A program made the translations under genes and the position numbers. A stretch of 64,000 bases of DNA from Bacillus sp. PK3_68 (GTDB lineage: Bacteria; Bacillota; Bacilli; Bacillales; Domibacillaceae): NCBI RefSeq assembly GCF_003600835.1, contig NZ_NQYC01000001.1:2312001-2376000 (forward strand), written 5' to 3'. This document shows, piece after piece, positions 16,019-25,104 of this stretch (position 1 is the first letter of the stretch; each line of letters starts with the position of its first letter). The notes under the pieces are model-generated. The model was not told the DNA's origin. It did no database searches and worked only from the letters and a program-made list of their open reading frames with translations.

Positions 16019-18709
16019 TTACTGAGGTTTCACTCCTGTGATTGTTTGTGATAACGCTTCATTGCCTTTATCGTCTTTCACAAGCACATTAAGGTTCTTA
16101 GTGTATTTTACTTTTACTTTAGCAAGATCTAAATCTGGCTTAAATGTATCAGTTTCATTAAATGTAACAGAGATTAGACCAGTTGATGCAGTTGCTGCAG
16201 TTCCATATGCTGCTTTGCTTGCGTTTTCAACAGTGAATTGAGCAGCTTGTTTATCTGTATCAGTACCTTTGAAGTCCACCGCTTCACTATAAGTAATATC
16301 TAGTGCGTTAGCTGATTTTTTCGTTGCACCGATCATGATAGGATTTGCACGATCAATAATGTTTGCTGGCTTGACATCTGCAGATGAAAGCTCTAATGCA
16401 TTAGCTACACCACTTGATTTGCCTTTAATAGTTTCTGCAGCAACTGTCACTAAATCAGTTACATCACCAGTTACAAATTTTACTTTTGAATTAGCTGGTT
16501 GAATTTTCAACTGATTTCCGCTTACGCTAAACTTAATTTGTGAATCGCCTTGTAATGTTGCATCGGCAGCAAATTTACCATTATCATACAACTCAAAACC
16601 TTTGACTTTAATGTCAGAAGCTCTTAAGTTTTTCGCATCGATATCTTCTGCAAACTCGACAACAATCTCTTCGGCAGAGTTCATACGGATTTTATCAAAT
16701 TCTGGTGCAGAAATGCTTACACCACCAACAGTTGCTTTAAGTTTCTCTTGGTTTGTTTTGGCATCTGTACCAGCATCAGTTTTAACAACACCAGCTTTAA
16801 ATTCAATCGTGTATGATGCACCATCTTCAGGAATGAATGTATCAGTGCCACCAGCTAATGTAAATTTAGATGTTACATCTTTAATCACCACTGTTTTACC
16901 AGTCGTATCACCAGGGTAAACTGCAGCTTCTGGACTAGCATTAAGTTCATAGGTATCGGCACCATCTTTAATAACGATAGCATCGGTTGTAGCCGTGTTT
17001 AACGCAGCAACATCCACACGTTGGTTGAATGTCAGAAGAAGATCTGCTTTGTCTTTATTGTCAACTTGTTGTTGTAACTTAGCTGTCACAGACGTTACTT
17101 CAATATCTTTCTGAGCTTCTGCTTTCAAACCTTTTACTTCTTTATTGGAGGCATTAGCAAAGTATGCATTCTCTACTCCATTTGATGGTAAATCAATTGT
17201 ATAAGTTAAGTCAGCATCTAGTGCGCCAGCATCAAATCCCAAAACAAGTTCTTTAGGACTAGCGTTTTGAGCGATAGACGTAACATTTAGAGTTTGTCCA
17301 CCTGGTTTTTTCACAGTAATTTGTTTTTCATTGAAATGTTCTGTTCCTAAATCTTTGTCAAAAGTAACAACAATTGTGTCGCCAACCACACGAGCTACTT
17401 TAGCTGTTGGTTGAGCTTCAGAAATTGCTGGTGTTTTCACGGTAATTGTACGTTGGCTATCAGATAATTGTTTGCCATCATCAGTTTTAACGGCGTCAGC
17501 TACTTTAATTTTATATGTTTTACCTGCTAAAAGACCTTTAGCGGCAGCTTTATCAAGTTTAAATTCAACGGACTTTTTATCTGTCGGATCAACCCATTCA
17601 CCGTCACCAGTAACTACGTAATCAGATAGAACACCGAGTTTTGTATCGTTTTCGTAAACTTCGTAGTTTGCTACTGTTTTAGCTTCATCAGCCATTTTTG
17701 TTTTAAAGTCAAGAACAACTTTATCTTGATCACCATTTATTGTGAATTCTGGTGTGTCTGCACCTTTTTTAAGTACTTGTGGGCCGAATTTTTCAACAAC
17801 AGACGAAACAGCATTGTTATCTCCATCCATTAAAGCCACTGTATAATTTACATCAGCTTCAAGGGCCGGGGTATCCGCTAAGATCACTTCAGCTTTTGTG
17901 CGCTCTGCATTAAAGCTGATTGTTTTAGATTGAATAATGTTATCGCTTTGAGCTGTTTGTCCGCCGTGGAATACAACAAAGCGCTTACCGCTCTTTTCGA
18001 TTTCCATTGCAAGGTCTTCACTAATTGCTTTTGCAAATGATACTTCAAGTTTAGTATCATTGATTGCTTCAACTTTAGATACACCTGGTTGTGGTGTTTC
18101 ATCCATTGTTTCTAATTTGTAAAGGAAGATTGCAAATTCACCGCGCTTGATCGGATCTTGCGTGCCGAATTTAGAATCTGTTTTACCAGAAGTGATTTTT
18201 TTATCTACAAGCGCTGCTACCGCATCTTTGTATCGGTCAGATACATCTGTGAAATTAACGTTCTTAGCATCGCCTTTAATTTTGTAAGCATTCGCAAACA
18301 TTAACGCTGCTTCACCACGAGTGATTTCGTCGTTTGCTCCAAAGCGAGTGTCAGTTTTACCATTAACAATACCAGCTTCTTTAAGAGCATTTACTTCTTT
18401 CACACCACGACTTGGCACGTCTGTGAAGTTAGAAGCTTTTGCATTATCAATTTGTTGTTGTGTAAGAACTGCTTTCGCTAAAATGATTGCGAAGTCAACA
18501 CGCTTGATTTGTTGATCAACACCGAATTGTGTTTCGTTAATACCTTTTGTAAGGTTATTTTTCACTAAGTAGTCAACTGCTTCTTTGTAACGTGAACCTA
18601 CATCAGTGAAATCTTGTGCTGCAAATGCTGGTGTTACTGCAGATGCTACTAGAGTAGCTGTTGCCGCAGTAGCAACAAATTTACGATAAGACTTTGGTTG
18701 GTAAGCCAT
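16019..18709 (-). CDS. major S-layer protein with three N-terminal SLH domains
   Basis: An 896-residue secreted protein that probably forms the crystalline cell-surface layer. Residues 1-30 are the signal peptide (MAYQPKSYRKFVATAATATL then ASAVTPAFA-A). Three SLH domains follow at about 31-90, 93-150 and 153-212 (FTDVGSRYKEAVDYLV, FTDVPSRGVKEVNALK, FTDVSDRYKDAVAALV), which hold the protein to pyruvylated wall polysaccharide. Residues 220-896 are Ala/Lys/Asp/Thr-rich beta-sandwich, Ig-like segments (repeated VxVTFDKDL and VEVSFAKAI strands), typical of S-layer lattice regions. No cysteine is seen. Codon choice is uniform and AT-ending, as in very highly expressed genes, and AGGAGGAACTATTAC precedes ATG. 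It has a long leader, its own terminator, and a palindrome upstream. The wall-polymer genes begin immediately upstream of it. Confidence 0.9.
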   Translation of the reverse strand: MAYQPKSYRKFVATAATATLVASAVTPAFAAQDFTDVGSRYKEAVDYLVKNNLTKGINETQFGVDQQIKRVDFAIILAKAVLTQQQIDNAKASNFTDVPSRGVKEVNALKEAGIVNGKTDTRFGANDEITRGEAALMFANAYKIKGDAKNVNFTDVSDRYKDAVAALVDKKITSGKTDSKFGTQDPIKRGEFAIFLYKLETMDETPQPGVSKVEAINDTKLEVSFAKAISEDLAMEIEKSGKRFVVFHGGQTAQSDNIIQSKTISFNAERTKAEVILADTPALEADVNYTVALMDGDNNAVSSVVEKFGPQVLKKGADTPEFTINGDQDKVVLDFKTKMADEAKTVANYEVYENDTKLGVLSDYVVTGDGEWVDPTDKKSVEFKLDKAAAKGLLAGKTYKIKVADAVKTDDGKQLSDSQRTITVKTPAISEAQPTAKVARVVGDTIVVTFDKDLGTEHFNEKQITVKKPGGQTLNVTSIAQNASPKELVLGFDAGALDADLTYTIDLPSNGVENAYFANASNKEVKGLKAEAQKDIEVTSVTAKLQQQVDNKDKADLLLTFNQRVDVAALNTATTDAIVIKDGADTYELNASPEAAVYPGDTTGKTVVIKDVTSKFTLAGGTDTFIPEDGASYTIEFKAGVVKTDAGTDAKTNQEKLKATVGGVSISAPEFDKIRMNSAEEIVVEFAEDIDAKNLRASDIKVKGFELYDNGKFAADATLQGDSQIKFSVSGNQLKIQPANSKVKFVTGDVTDLVTVAAETIKGKSSGVANALELSSADVKPANIIDRANPIMIGATKKSANALDITYSEAVDFKGTDTDKQAAQFTVENASKAAYGTAATASTGLISVTFNETDTFKPDLDLAKVKVKYTKNLNVLVKDDKGNEALSQTITGVKPQ

Positions 18710-18827
18710 GTAATAGTTCCTCCTGTTTTGTAAAATATTCTTTAAATTTATGAAACCAACTAGCCATAAAACCAGTTGTTCATTACATCGGTTGATGTCG
18801 AGAAATCTTTAGTCCCAACTTAACAAT

Positions 18828-18846
18828 ATTACGTAATTTACGTAAT
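18828..18846. promoter_or_regulatory. perfect 19-bp palindrome upstream of the S-layer gene
   Basis: ATTACGTAA, one T, TTACGTAAT. The arms are exact reverse complements, and each contains the self-complementary octamer TTACGTAA. It lies about 120-140 bases before the S-layer start. It looks like a dimeric repressor or activator operator; no known regulator is assigned. Confidence 0.5.
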
Positions 18847-19164
18847 GTTTGTATTGGTTGGAAGATTTAAACTCAAAATCTATTCTACCAAAGTGCTGTT
18901 GTTTTTCAACCGTTTTTTTGCTATTTCCATATTTTAATAAAATTGTTACATTTGATATAAATATGAAAATAACTCGCCTGTTTTTGGCGATTCTTGTAGA
19001 TAAAATTATAATTTGTGGTATGAAAAACCATAGCTTTCTCATTATATACCAATTAAGCAGGAAATTGAAAGGATTTTTACCAATAATTTTGTCTCTTTTC
19101 TGTTACAGTTGTAGAAAACTTGGAAAGAAAAGCGTTTTTTTGGCGCTATCTTTCTTAAAAAATC

Positions 19165-19198
19165 ACAAAAAAAAACCTGAAAGGATGTCTTTCAGGTT
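19165..19198 (-). terminator. terminator of the GT4 gene
   Basis: AACCTGAAAG and CTTTCAGGTT pair around five bases. The A run at 19166-19175 gives at least nine T on the minus strand. It begins ten bases after the stop codon at 19208. Confidence 0.88.
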
Positions 19199-19207
19199 AC
19201 GTTTATT

Positions 19208-20317
19208 TCACTTTTGCCGGGCTGCTAGCTTTGTATACAACGCCCGGGTTTGCTGTTCGAGCTGCTCTAAGGAGTAATGGCTGGACGCATATTGATATAA
19301 TATTTCACCCATTGCAACGAGCTGCCCTTCCGCTTGGCGATTCATTGCCTGGCGCAGGGCCTCGGCATAGGCCGATGGGTCCCCTACCGGCACGATCCAG
19401 CCTGTCTTCCCCTCCTCGACTAGTTCTTTCACCCCGCCGACATCCGTCGTCACGATCGGTACGTGCTGATTGGCTGCTTCCAGAAGAGCGAGCGGAAAGC
19501 TCTCGCTGTAGGAAGCGAGCAGCGCCAGATTGGAGGCGGCGTAGATTTGATCCACGTCGGAACGAAAGCCGAGAAAGTGAACATGGCTATTCAGCTGCCG
19601 CTTCTCCACTTCTTGTTCCAGTTCTTGTTTGATCGGCCCGTCCCCTACAAGCAGCAGGTGCGGACGCTTGGCTGCTTCCATTTTTTGCATTGCGTCAAAG
19701 ACAACGGTGTGGCCCTTGATCGGGTGCAGGCGGGCAACCATTGTCATGACGAAGTCCTCATCGGTCAGCCCCCACTCTGTGCGTGGAATCGGCTGGGCCG
19801 TTTCTTTCGTAAAATGGATGCCGTTGTAAACAGTGTGGATTTTATGGCCCTCAATGCCAAGATTCATCAGGTTCTGCTTAAATCGCTCGGATACGGCAAA
19901 GTAGCTGTCCATTCTCTTGACCGCATACATGCTGAGCGCTGTAAAAACCTTCCCCTTTACTCCGGACTTCACAAAATCAAGGGACGGGTCGCTATGGACG
20001 GTCGTCACCCAGCGGATGCCGGTTTTCTTTTTTAAGTAAATGCCGAACAGGTTGGCGCGCGGGCCGTGTGTATGTAAAATTGTGAACTTCTCTGATTGAA
20101 TGAATTGGACAAGCTTTTTCAAAATGGAGAGATCGTAACGAGAGCTCTGGGTAAACACTACCGTACGGATTCCCTTCGCTCTCGCTTCCTCCGCAAACGG
20201 ACCCTCCTGCATGAGCGCCAGAACCGCTTCCTCTTGAGCGAATTGCTCCAGCAGCGTAATGACATGCTTGCGCGAGCCGCCTGTTTCGGCTCCTGTAATA
20301 AGATGGAGTACTTTCAT
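19208..20317 (-). CDS. GT4-family glycosyltransferase (probable SCWP assembly)
   Basis: A 369-residue cytosolic, membrane-associated retaining glycosyltransferase of the GT-B fold. The N-terminal acceptor domain opens MKVLHLITGAETGGSRKHV with the glycine-rich loop typical of GT4. The C-terminal donor domain has VARLHPIKG, then LLLVGDGP, then the YSESFPLALLEAANQHVPIV segment carrying the E-x7-E nucleotide-sugar site, then TTDVGGVKELVEEGKTGWIV. The open frame extends 49 codons further upstream, but ATG 20317 follows AAGGAGGCATGTC and matches family starts. It lies after tagA and the UDP-sugar dehydrogenase on the same strand, separated from tagA by a terminator. Context suggests it extends the secondary cell wall polysaccharide. 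The exact sugar is unknown. The base composition is richer in G+C than in the S-layer genes. Confidence 0.85.
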   Translation of the reverse strand: MKVLHLITGAETGGSRKHVITLLEQFAQEEAVLALMQEGPFAEEARAKGIRTVVFTQSSRYDLSILKKLVQFIQSEKFTILHTHGPRANLFGIYLKKKTGIRWVTTVHSDPSLDFVKSGVKGKVFTALSMYAVKRMDSYFAVSERFKQNLMNLGIEGHKIHTVYNGIHFTKETAQPIPRTEWGLTDEDFVMTMVARLHPIKGHTVVFDAMQKMEAAKRPHLLLVGDGPIKQELEQEVEKRQLNSHVHFLGFRSDVDQIYAASNLALLASYSESFPLALLEAANQHVPIVTTDVGGVKELVEEGKTGWIVPVGDPSAYAEALRQAMNRQAEGQLVAMGEILYQYASSHYSLEQLEQQTRALYTKLAARQK

Positions 20318-20330
20318 GACATGCCTCCTT

Positions 20331-20370
20331 AAAAAAAGTGCCTGGCCTCTGGAGAGATGCCGGGCACTTT
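20331..20370 (-). terminator. terminator between tagA and the GT4 gene
   Basis: AAAGTGCC and GGCACTTT flank an 18-20 base loop with partial pairing. On the minus strand the hairpin is followed by seven T. It starts four bases after the tagA stop and could attenuate transcription into the GT4 gene, whose start is only 56 bases on. Confidence 0.75.
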
Positions 20371-20373
20371 GTA

Positions 20374-21098
20374 TTATTTTTGAAATAAAATTTTGAGCAA
20401 AAACTGCGGCAACGCCATTTGACGCTTGAGCCGCTTCGGCTCTTTCATGAGACGATACAGCCACTCCAGGCCGAATTTGCGGTAAAAAGCGGGTGCCCGC
20501 TTGACCCTGCCGGAATAGACATCGAAGCTGCCGCCGACGCCCTGGAAGACCTTCACGTTCGGCAGCTTCGGCATGTTCTCTTTAATCCATAGCTCCTGGC
20601 GCGGACTGCCGAGTGCAACAAATAACAGAGCTGCGCCGGATTCACGGATTTGCTTCACGAGGGCTTCCTGGTCCTGTACGTAGCCATTGGCATAGCCAGC
20701 TACACGCAAGGAAGGAATTTTCTCTTCCAGCTTTTCTTTCGCTGTCCGAACGACCTCTTCCTTTGCCCCGTAAAAAAGACACTATGCCCTTCATCGGCGG
20801 CAAATTGCAGAAGGCGCCCCATCATATCCACGCCAGTCACCCGCTCACGCAGCTGGCCCTTTTTCAGCTTGGAAGCGATGATCATGCCGATCCCGTCAGC
20901 AATCTGGTAGGTAGAATTGTTAATCAATTCTTTAACGAGCGGATCGCGGCCGGCGGTCATCACCTTTTCTGGATTCACCGCAATGACCGTAGACTGCTCC
21001 CCGTTTGCTATTCTCTTTTTCAAATCAGCGATAATCTGCTCATACGTGTAGGGCGAGACAGACACGCCTAAATATTGTTCTTTTTCCATTCCAGACAT
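20374..21098 (-). pseudogene. tagA: WecG/TagA/CpsF glycosyltransferase, frameshifted
   Basis: N-acetylmannosamine(uronic acid)-transferase family, GT26, which adds the second sugar to lipid-linked GlcNAc at the inner membrane face. The first segment (21098 to about 20770) has the substrate motifs AVNPEKVMTA and YQIADGIGMI, including the Asp of the ADGIG motif. The second (about 20775 to 20374) has RVAGYANGYV, LFVALGSPRQELWI and VFQGVGGSFDVYSGRVKRAP. They are in different frames. Moving back one base at the T6 run (plus positions 20772-20777) turns the end of HSVFF into YGAKEEVVRTAKEKLEEK, which joins both halves exactly. Thus one T is missing, or a -1 slip is needed. The start ATG overlaps the upstream operon closely, two bases after the dehydrogenase stop. 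Without correction the product lacks its C-terminal half. A sequencing error is quite possible. Confidence 0.85.
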
Positions 21099-21100
21099 CC

Positions 21101-22396
21101 TCAGCTATTGATTGGCTTAACCGCAATGGCTTGCAGGCCAGTCACGTCACCGATGCGATAGACCGTAAGCCCTTCTTCCTGCTCCAGGTTCGTGCAGTTC
21201 TTCGTATCGAAGACAACCGCCGTCTCCATTTCGGACAGCAGGACATTTTTGTCCATCTGTTTGAATTCATTGTGATCCGTTAATACGACGAGCAGATTCG
21301 CCCCTTTCACCGCTTCTTCGAAGGAAACGAGCGGGAACGGCACTTGTTCTTCTCTGACGTGCGGATCATGAACGCGCACATCATAGCGCGGGTTGGCCAG
21401 CACTTTTTCCACGATTTCAATCGCCGGGCTTTCGCGCACATCATCAATATTGCCTTTGTACGTTAAGCCGAACAGCGCAATTTTTGGCTCCTTCAATTCA
21501 GACGTCAGCTTGATAATCTGCTCGATCACAAAGTCCGGCATCGAATTATTAATATCGCGGGAAAGCTGGATCATCAGCGCTTCTTCTGGTGCTTTTTCCA
21601 CGATAAAATACGGGTCAACAGCAAGACAGTGGCCGCCGACGCCTGGTCCCGGCTGGTGAATATTCACGCGTGGATGCTTATTGGCAAGCTCAATGACTTT
21701 ATGGGCATCGACACCAAGGCGGGCCGAAATCTTCGCCAATTCATTAGCAAGCGCAATGTTCACATCGCGGAACGTATTTTCCATCAGCTTTGACATTTCC
21801 GCTGTCACCGCTTCTGTTTCAATGACATCGCCTGTGACGATTTGACGGTACACATTCGCTGCCTTTGTTGCGGCTTCCGGTGTAAGGCCGCCGACGATGC
21901 GTGTATTTTCTACCAGCTCAATTAAAATCCGGCCCGGCAATACGCGTTCCGGACAGTGGGCAATCGCCACATCTTCTTTCGGATTAAAACCGGCCGCTTC
22001 GATGATCGGCGCTACTACATCATCCATGGTGCGCGGTGGAATCGTGGATTCGACGATAACGACGTTCCCTTTTTTCAAGTAAGGAACCACGGCTTCTGTC
22101 GCACTCCGAACATAGTCCACGTTTGCCGTGCAGTCCTCATGAATCGGCGTCGGTACAGAAATAATGAAGGCATCTGCTTCCTCCGGTTCCAGAGAAGCAC
22201 GCAGCTTGCCGGAGTCCACTACCTCTTTCACCACTTCTGGAAGGCCGACCTCCTCAATAATAATCTCACCTTTATTTAAACGCTCAACAACTTGTTTGTT
22301 GACGTCTACTCCTACGACCGAAAAACCGGCACGCGCAAAAACAGCCGCTGTCGGCAGACCAATATATCCTAATCCAATGACGCAAATTTTTTGCAT
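21101..22396 (-). CDS. wecC: UDP-N-acetyl-D-mannosamine dehydrogenase (nucleotide-sugar dehydrogenase)
   Basis: A 431-residue cytosolic NAD-dependent enzyme oxidising UDP-ManNAc (or a related UDP-sugar) to the uronic acid in two steps. The N-terminal Rossmann domain starts with ICVIGLGYIGLPTAAVFARA and has SVPTPI and ESTIPP. The catalytic Cys is in GPGVGGHCLAVDPYF, with Lys/Asn helpers upstream (ELAKISARLGVDAHKVI). The C-terminal UDP-binding domain contains FGLTYKGNIDDVRESPA. The motif set fits WecC/TuaD-type dehydrogenases; WecC is favoured because tagA (ManNAc/ManNAcA transferase) follows two bases away and mnaA is in the same window. Product use in secondary cell wall polysaccharide is inferred. 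It is divergent from csaB, with a 269-base spacer. Length is normal and all motifs are present. Confidence 0.82.
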   Translation of the reverse strand: MQKICVIGLGYIGLPTAAVFARAGFSVVGVDVNKQVVERLNKGEIIIEEVGLPEVVKEVVDSGKLRASLEPEEADAFIISVPTPIHEDCTANVDYVRSATEAVVPYLKKGNVVIVESTIPPRTMDDVVAPIIEAAGFNPKEDVAIAHCPERVLPGRILIELVENTRIVGGLTPEAATKAANVYRQIVTGDVIETEAVTAEMSKLMENTFRDVNIALANELAKISARLGVDAHKVIELANKHPRVNIHQPGPGVGGHCLAVDPYFIVEKAPEEALMIQLSRDINNSMPDFVIEQIIKLTSELKEPKIALFGLTYKGNIDDVRESPAIEIVEKVLANPRYDVRVHDPHVREEQVPFPLVSFEEAVKGANLLVVLTDHNEFKQMDKNVLLSEMETAVVFDTKNCTNLEQEEGLTVYRIGDVTGLQAIAVKPINS

Positions 22397-22592
22397 GTGA
22401 AAAAATCCTTTCTAACAGAAGTTGTTCAAAACGGGCGGATTACTATGAATAGTTCCCCTGTATTCCTACAGCCATCGCTAATTGCTTGAATTTCTTTTCC
22501 TGCCGTTTTGAACGTCTATCCTATGCCAGTATAATTGAATTTCATTGCTTCCAATAGTATAGCAAATTCACTTTCAGCTTGCACTAATTTCA

Positions 22593-22621
22593 TTGAATGT
22601 CCTTGCTATCAATGATAGAAT
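22593..22621 (+). promoter_or_regulatory. sigma-A promoter for csaB
   Basis: TTGAAT (22593-22598), exactly 17 bases, then TAGAAT (22616-22621): each box is one mismatch from consensus. The predicted start is about 40 bases before the csaB TTG start. Confidence 0.7.
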
Positions 22622-22665
22622 GATCTGTAGCTTTTTAAGCATTTGATTTGAAGGAGGACATCCGT

Positions 22666-23772
22666 TTGAAGGTTGTGATTTCGGGATTTTATGGATTAGG
22701 CAATACCGGTGATGAAGCGATCCTGGAAGCGATTGTAGATAATTTACGAAATGAGATAAAAGACATAGATATTACTGTGTTTTCCTTGTCGCCGGAGCAG
22801 ACGGCAAAAGAGCACAATGTCAAGACCGTCTACCGCGGCTGGCGCCATGATAACAAAGGAAAAATCCGGGCGCTGCGGCAAGCGGATCTATTGATCAGCG
22901 GCGGCGGCGGCTTGCTGCAGGATACATATCCGACGAAGTTTTTGTTCGGCCCGCTTCCTTATTATTTGCTTATCGCTTTTTTAGCAAAGCTGTGCGGAGC
23001 GAAGGTCATGTTCTTTTCACAGGGCATTGGACCCGTCACTTCGACATGGGGCAAAATTCTAATGAAAGTGTTCGCCAACCGTGCTGATTTCGTGACAGTG
23101 CGCGACCAGTACTCCAAAGATTACTTGCATAACCTCGGCGTGAAGCGGCCGGAAACGGTTGTAACAGCGGATATCGTTTTTGCTTTCCAAAAGAAGCCGG
23201 ACGATTCTTGCTTGAAGAGCCTGTCGCTGAAGGGCCATGAAAAGCTTGTAGCCGTATCGACACGGCCTTGGTTTGAACACGATGATTATTATGGCAAGCT
23301 CGCTGAAGTGCTAGATGAACTCATTGCGACAGAAGGCATCACCCCGGTATTCGTGCCGATGGAAGGCCACCATGATGTGGATGCGTCCAAGCGCGTCATG
23401 CAGATGATGACACGGGCGGATGACTGCTTCCTGCTCGGCGGGGACTTTACGCCGAACCAGTATTTGAATTTTATCGGCGAATGCGAAATGACGATTGGCC
23501 TGCGCCTGCATTCCTTGATCTTCTCGGCGCTTTCCCATGTGCCTCATATCGGCATCAGCTATGATAAAAAAGTGGAAAGCCTCTTAAAGCGCTCCGGCAT
23601 GTGGGAATATTCTTTCCCTTTAGAAGCATTTGATCCGGCAAAAATGAAAGAAAATGCCCGTTACGTGCTTGCCAATCGCAGTGAGCTCAGTAAAGTGGTG
23701 GCCGGCAATGCAGCTGAAATGCGCAGAGAGGCCTTGGAAAATATCGAACTATTAAAGAAAAAATTTATGTGA
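22666..23772 (+). CDS. csaB: polysaccharide pyruvyl transferase CsaB
   Basis: A 368-residue enzyme that transfers a pyruvyl ketal from phosphoenolpyruvate to ManNAc of the secondary cell wall polysaccharide, creating the ligand for SLH domains. The N-terminus VVISGFYGLGNTGDEAILEA is the family signature. Others are LISGGGGLLQD, FFSQGIGPV, TVRDQYSKDYL, and near the C-terminus MTIGLRLHSLIFS with the conserved Arg-Leu-His, then GISYDKKVESLL. AAGGAGG (22651-22657) lies eight bases before TTG 22666, which fixes a TTG start; the longer frame would bury the ribosome site. The next glycosyltransferase starts 14 bases after the stop. Seven SLH proteins in this window depend on its product, so it is the functional hub of the locus. 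Confidence 0.93.
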   Translation: MKVVISGFYGLGNTGDEAILEAIVDNLRNEIKDIDITVFSLSPEQTAKEHNVKTVYRGWRHDNKGKIRALRQADLLISGGGGLLQDTYPTKFLFGPLPYYLLIAFLAKLCGAKVMFFSQGIGPVTSTWGKILMKVFANRADFVTVRDQYSKDYLHNLGVKRPETVVTADIVFAFQKKPDDSCLKSLSLKGHEKLVAVSTRPWFEHDDYYGKLAEVLDELIATEGITPVFVPMEGHHDVDASKRVMQMMTRADDCFLLGGDFTPNQYLNFIGECEMTIGLRLHSLIFSALSHVPHIGISYDKKVESLLKRSGMWEYSFPLEAFDPAKMKENARYVLANRSELSKVVAGNAAEMRREALENIELLKKKFM

Positions 23773-23786
23773 AGCGAGGGTTTTTG

Positions 23787-24953
23787 ATGAAGATTTTGCT
23801 TGCGACGGTCTACCATTATCCACATACAGGCGGCTTGTCGGTTCACGTGGCAACGCTGAAAGCCGGGTTAGAGGCGCGCGGCCATGAAGTGGATATTCTT
23901 TCTTTTTCTGATATACCCGAGTTTGAACAAAAAGCGAAGGTGCGCGGACCGGGCTTTTTAATGAATAAACTATCTAAAGGAAAAGGCTTTGTGTACGGCT
24001 TGAAAGCACGGAAAAAAATGCTGCAAAAGCTGATGGAACAAGTGAAGCACAAAAATTACGACATCGTGAACGCCCAGGAAGTATATGCGACATTCGCAGC
24101 GCTCGATGCCGGTCTTCCAGTTGTATCCACAGTACACGGCTACCTAACATATGAGGCGCTCAGTGCCGGCAACATTTTAAAGGGTAGCCCGGAAGAACGC
24201 TTTTTAATGGAAGAAGAAGTAAAAGCTTACCGCAGTACGCGTGCGATCATTACGGTGGATACGCGCATTAAAGAATATGTAGAACGGGAAGCAGGCGTGA
24301 CGGGTACCGCCATCCGCAACTTCATTAATGTAGACGACTTCCGCCCGGACACAGAAAACAAAGCGGCCTACCGCAAGAAGCACGGTGTATCCGACGACGC
24401 TCCTGTCTTTTTCGTGCCGCGGCGATTAACGAAGAAAAACGGCGTCATCTATCCGATTCTCTCCTTGCCGGCTGTATTGGAGAAATACCCGAACGCCCAG
24501 TTGATCTACGCGGGAACCGGTGAAGCAATGGATGAAATGAAGCGCTTGATCGCTGAAAGAAAGATTGAAAACAATGTGACATTGCTCGGAGCGATTCCGC
24601 ATGATGTCATTAAAGAGTATTACGCACTGGCAGATGTTATTTTAGTGCCGAGTGTTCACTCTGCCGGCGTGGAAGAAGCCACATCGATTTCCGCCCTGGA
24701 AGCCATGGGCTCCGGCCAGCCACTTATCGCCTGTGCTGTCGGCGGCTTAAAGGAAATCGTCGATCATAACGTGGACGGCCTTCTCGTCGAGGAAAAAAAT
24801 GTGGAAGAGTTATCCGCTGCTATGGTTGAGCTGCTGGATGACCCAGAAAAAGGACGACAGCTCGCTGAACGGGCCCGTGCGAAGATTGAAGCTGAATACT
24901 CGCACCTTGCAGCTGCTGAAAAATATGAACAAATTTACCTTGGAGCAAAATAA
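23787..24953 (+). CDS. GT4-family glycosyltransferase in the csaB operon
   Basis: A 388-residue retaining glycosyltransferase with a GT-B fold. The N-terminal domain opens MKILLATVYHYPHTGGLSVH, containing the HTGG loop of GT4. The donor domain carries FVPRRLTKKNGVIY, LIYAGTGEAMDEM, ALADVILVPSVHSAGVEEAT, then SALEAMGSGQPLIACAVGG with the E-x7-E-type pair. ATG 23787 follows GCGAGGG six to seven bases upstream; a GTG six codons earlier overlaps the csaB stop and is less likely. It is co-transcribed with csaB. It probably adds a residue to the polymer that CsaB pyruvylates, though the donor sugar cannot be told. It is followed by a strong terminator. Confidence 0.87.
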   Translation: MKILLATVYHYPHTGGLSVHVATLKAGLEARGHEVDILSFSDIPEFEQKAKVRGPGFLMNKLSKGKGFVYGLKARKKMLQKLMEQVKHKNYDIVNAQEVYATFAALDAGLPVVSTVHGYLTYEALSAGNILKGSPEERFLMEEEVKAYRSTRAIITVDTRIKEYVEREAGVTGTAIRNFINVDDFRPDTENKAAYRKKHGVSDDAPVFFVPRRLTKKNGVIYPILSLPAVLEKYPNAQLIYAGTGEAMDEMKRLIAERKIENNVTLLGAIPHDVIKEYYALADVILVPSVHSAGVEEATSISALEAMGSGQPLIACAVGGLKEIVDHNVDGLLVEEKNVEELSAAMVELLDDPEKGRQLAERARAKIEAEYSHLAAAEKYEQIYLGAK

Positions 24954-24958
24954 TGAAT

Positions 24959-24992
24959 CCCCCGCGCCGATTGGCCGCGGGGGGTTTTCTTT
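24959..24992 (+). terminator. terminator of the csaB operon
   Basis: CCCCCGCG pairs with CGCGGGGG around a short loop, followed by TTTTCTTT. It lies five bases past the stop of the second GT4 gene. Confidence 0.88.
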
Positions 24993-25104
24993 AGTTCGTC
25001 CCTTTTCTAATAAAAAGGAAGCATGTTGTATAGCCAGGCTTCCAGCTTTTGAACCTTCAGCGGGATGACCCGCTTTTTATGATCGTTTTTTACTCTTTTC
25101 CTAT

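Larger units (their letters stand above)
18710..19207. other. S-layer leader and promoter region
   Basis: A 498-base non-coding stretch upstream of the S-layer gene, unusually long as expected for a stable S-layer mRNA leader. It contains the palindrome at 18828-18846 and a TGATGTCGAG motif at about 18793-18802. The terminator of the glycosyltransferase gene lies at its far end. Several weak promoter-like boxes are present, and I cannot choose among them. Confidence 0.5.

Noticed and set aside
18849-19277. 142-codon open frame on the plus strand opposite the S-layer leader
   Set aside because: No ribosome site, Cys/Phe/Leu-rich composition, and it runs through the GT4 terminator and into the GT4 gene on the other strand.
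20772-20777. Programmed -1 frameshifting in tagA as the main explanation
   Set aside because: The T6 run could allow a slip, but no stimulatory stem-loop was evident and two other genes show the same homopolymer loss, so error or plain mutation is simpler.
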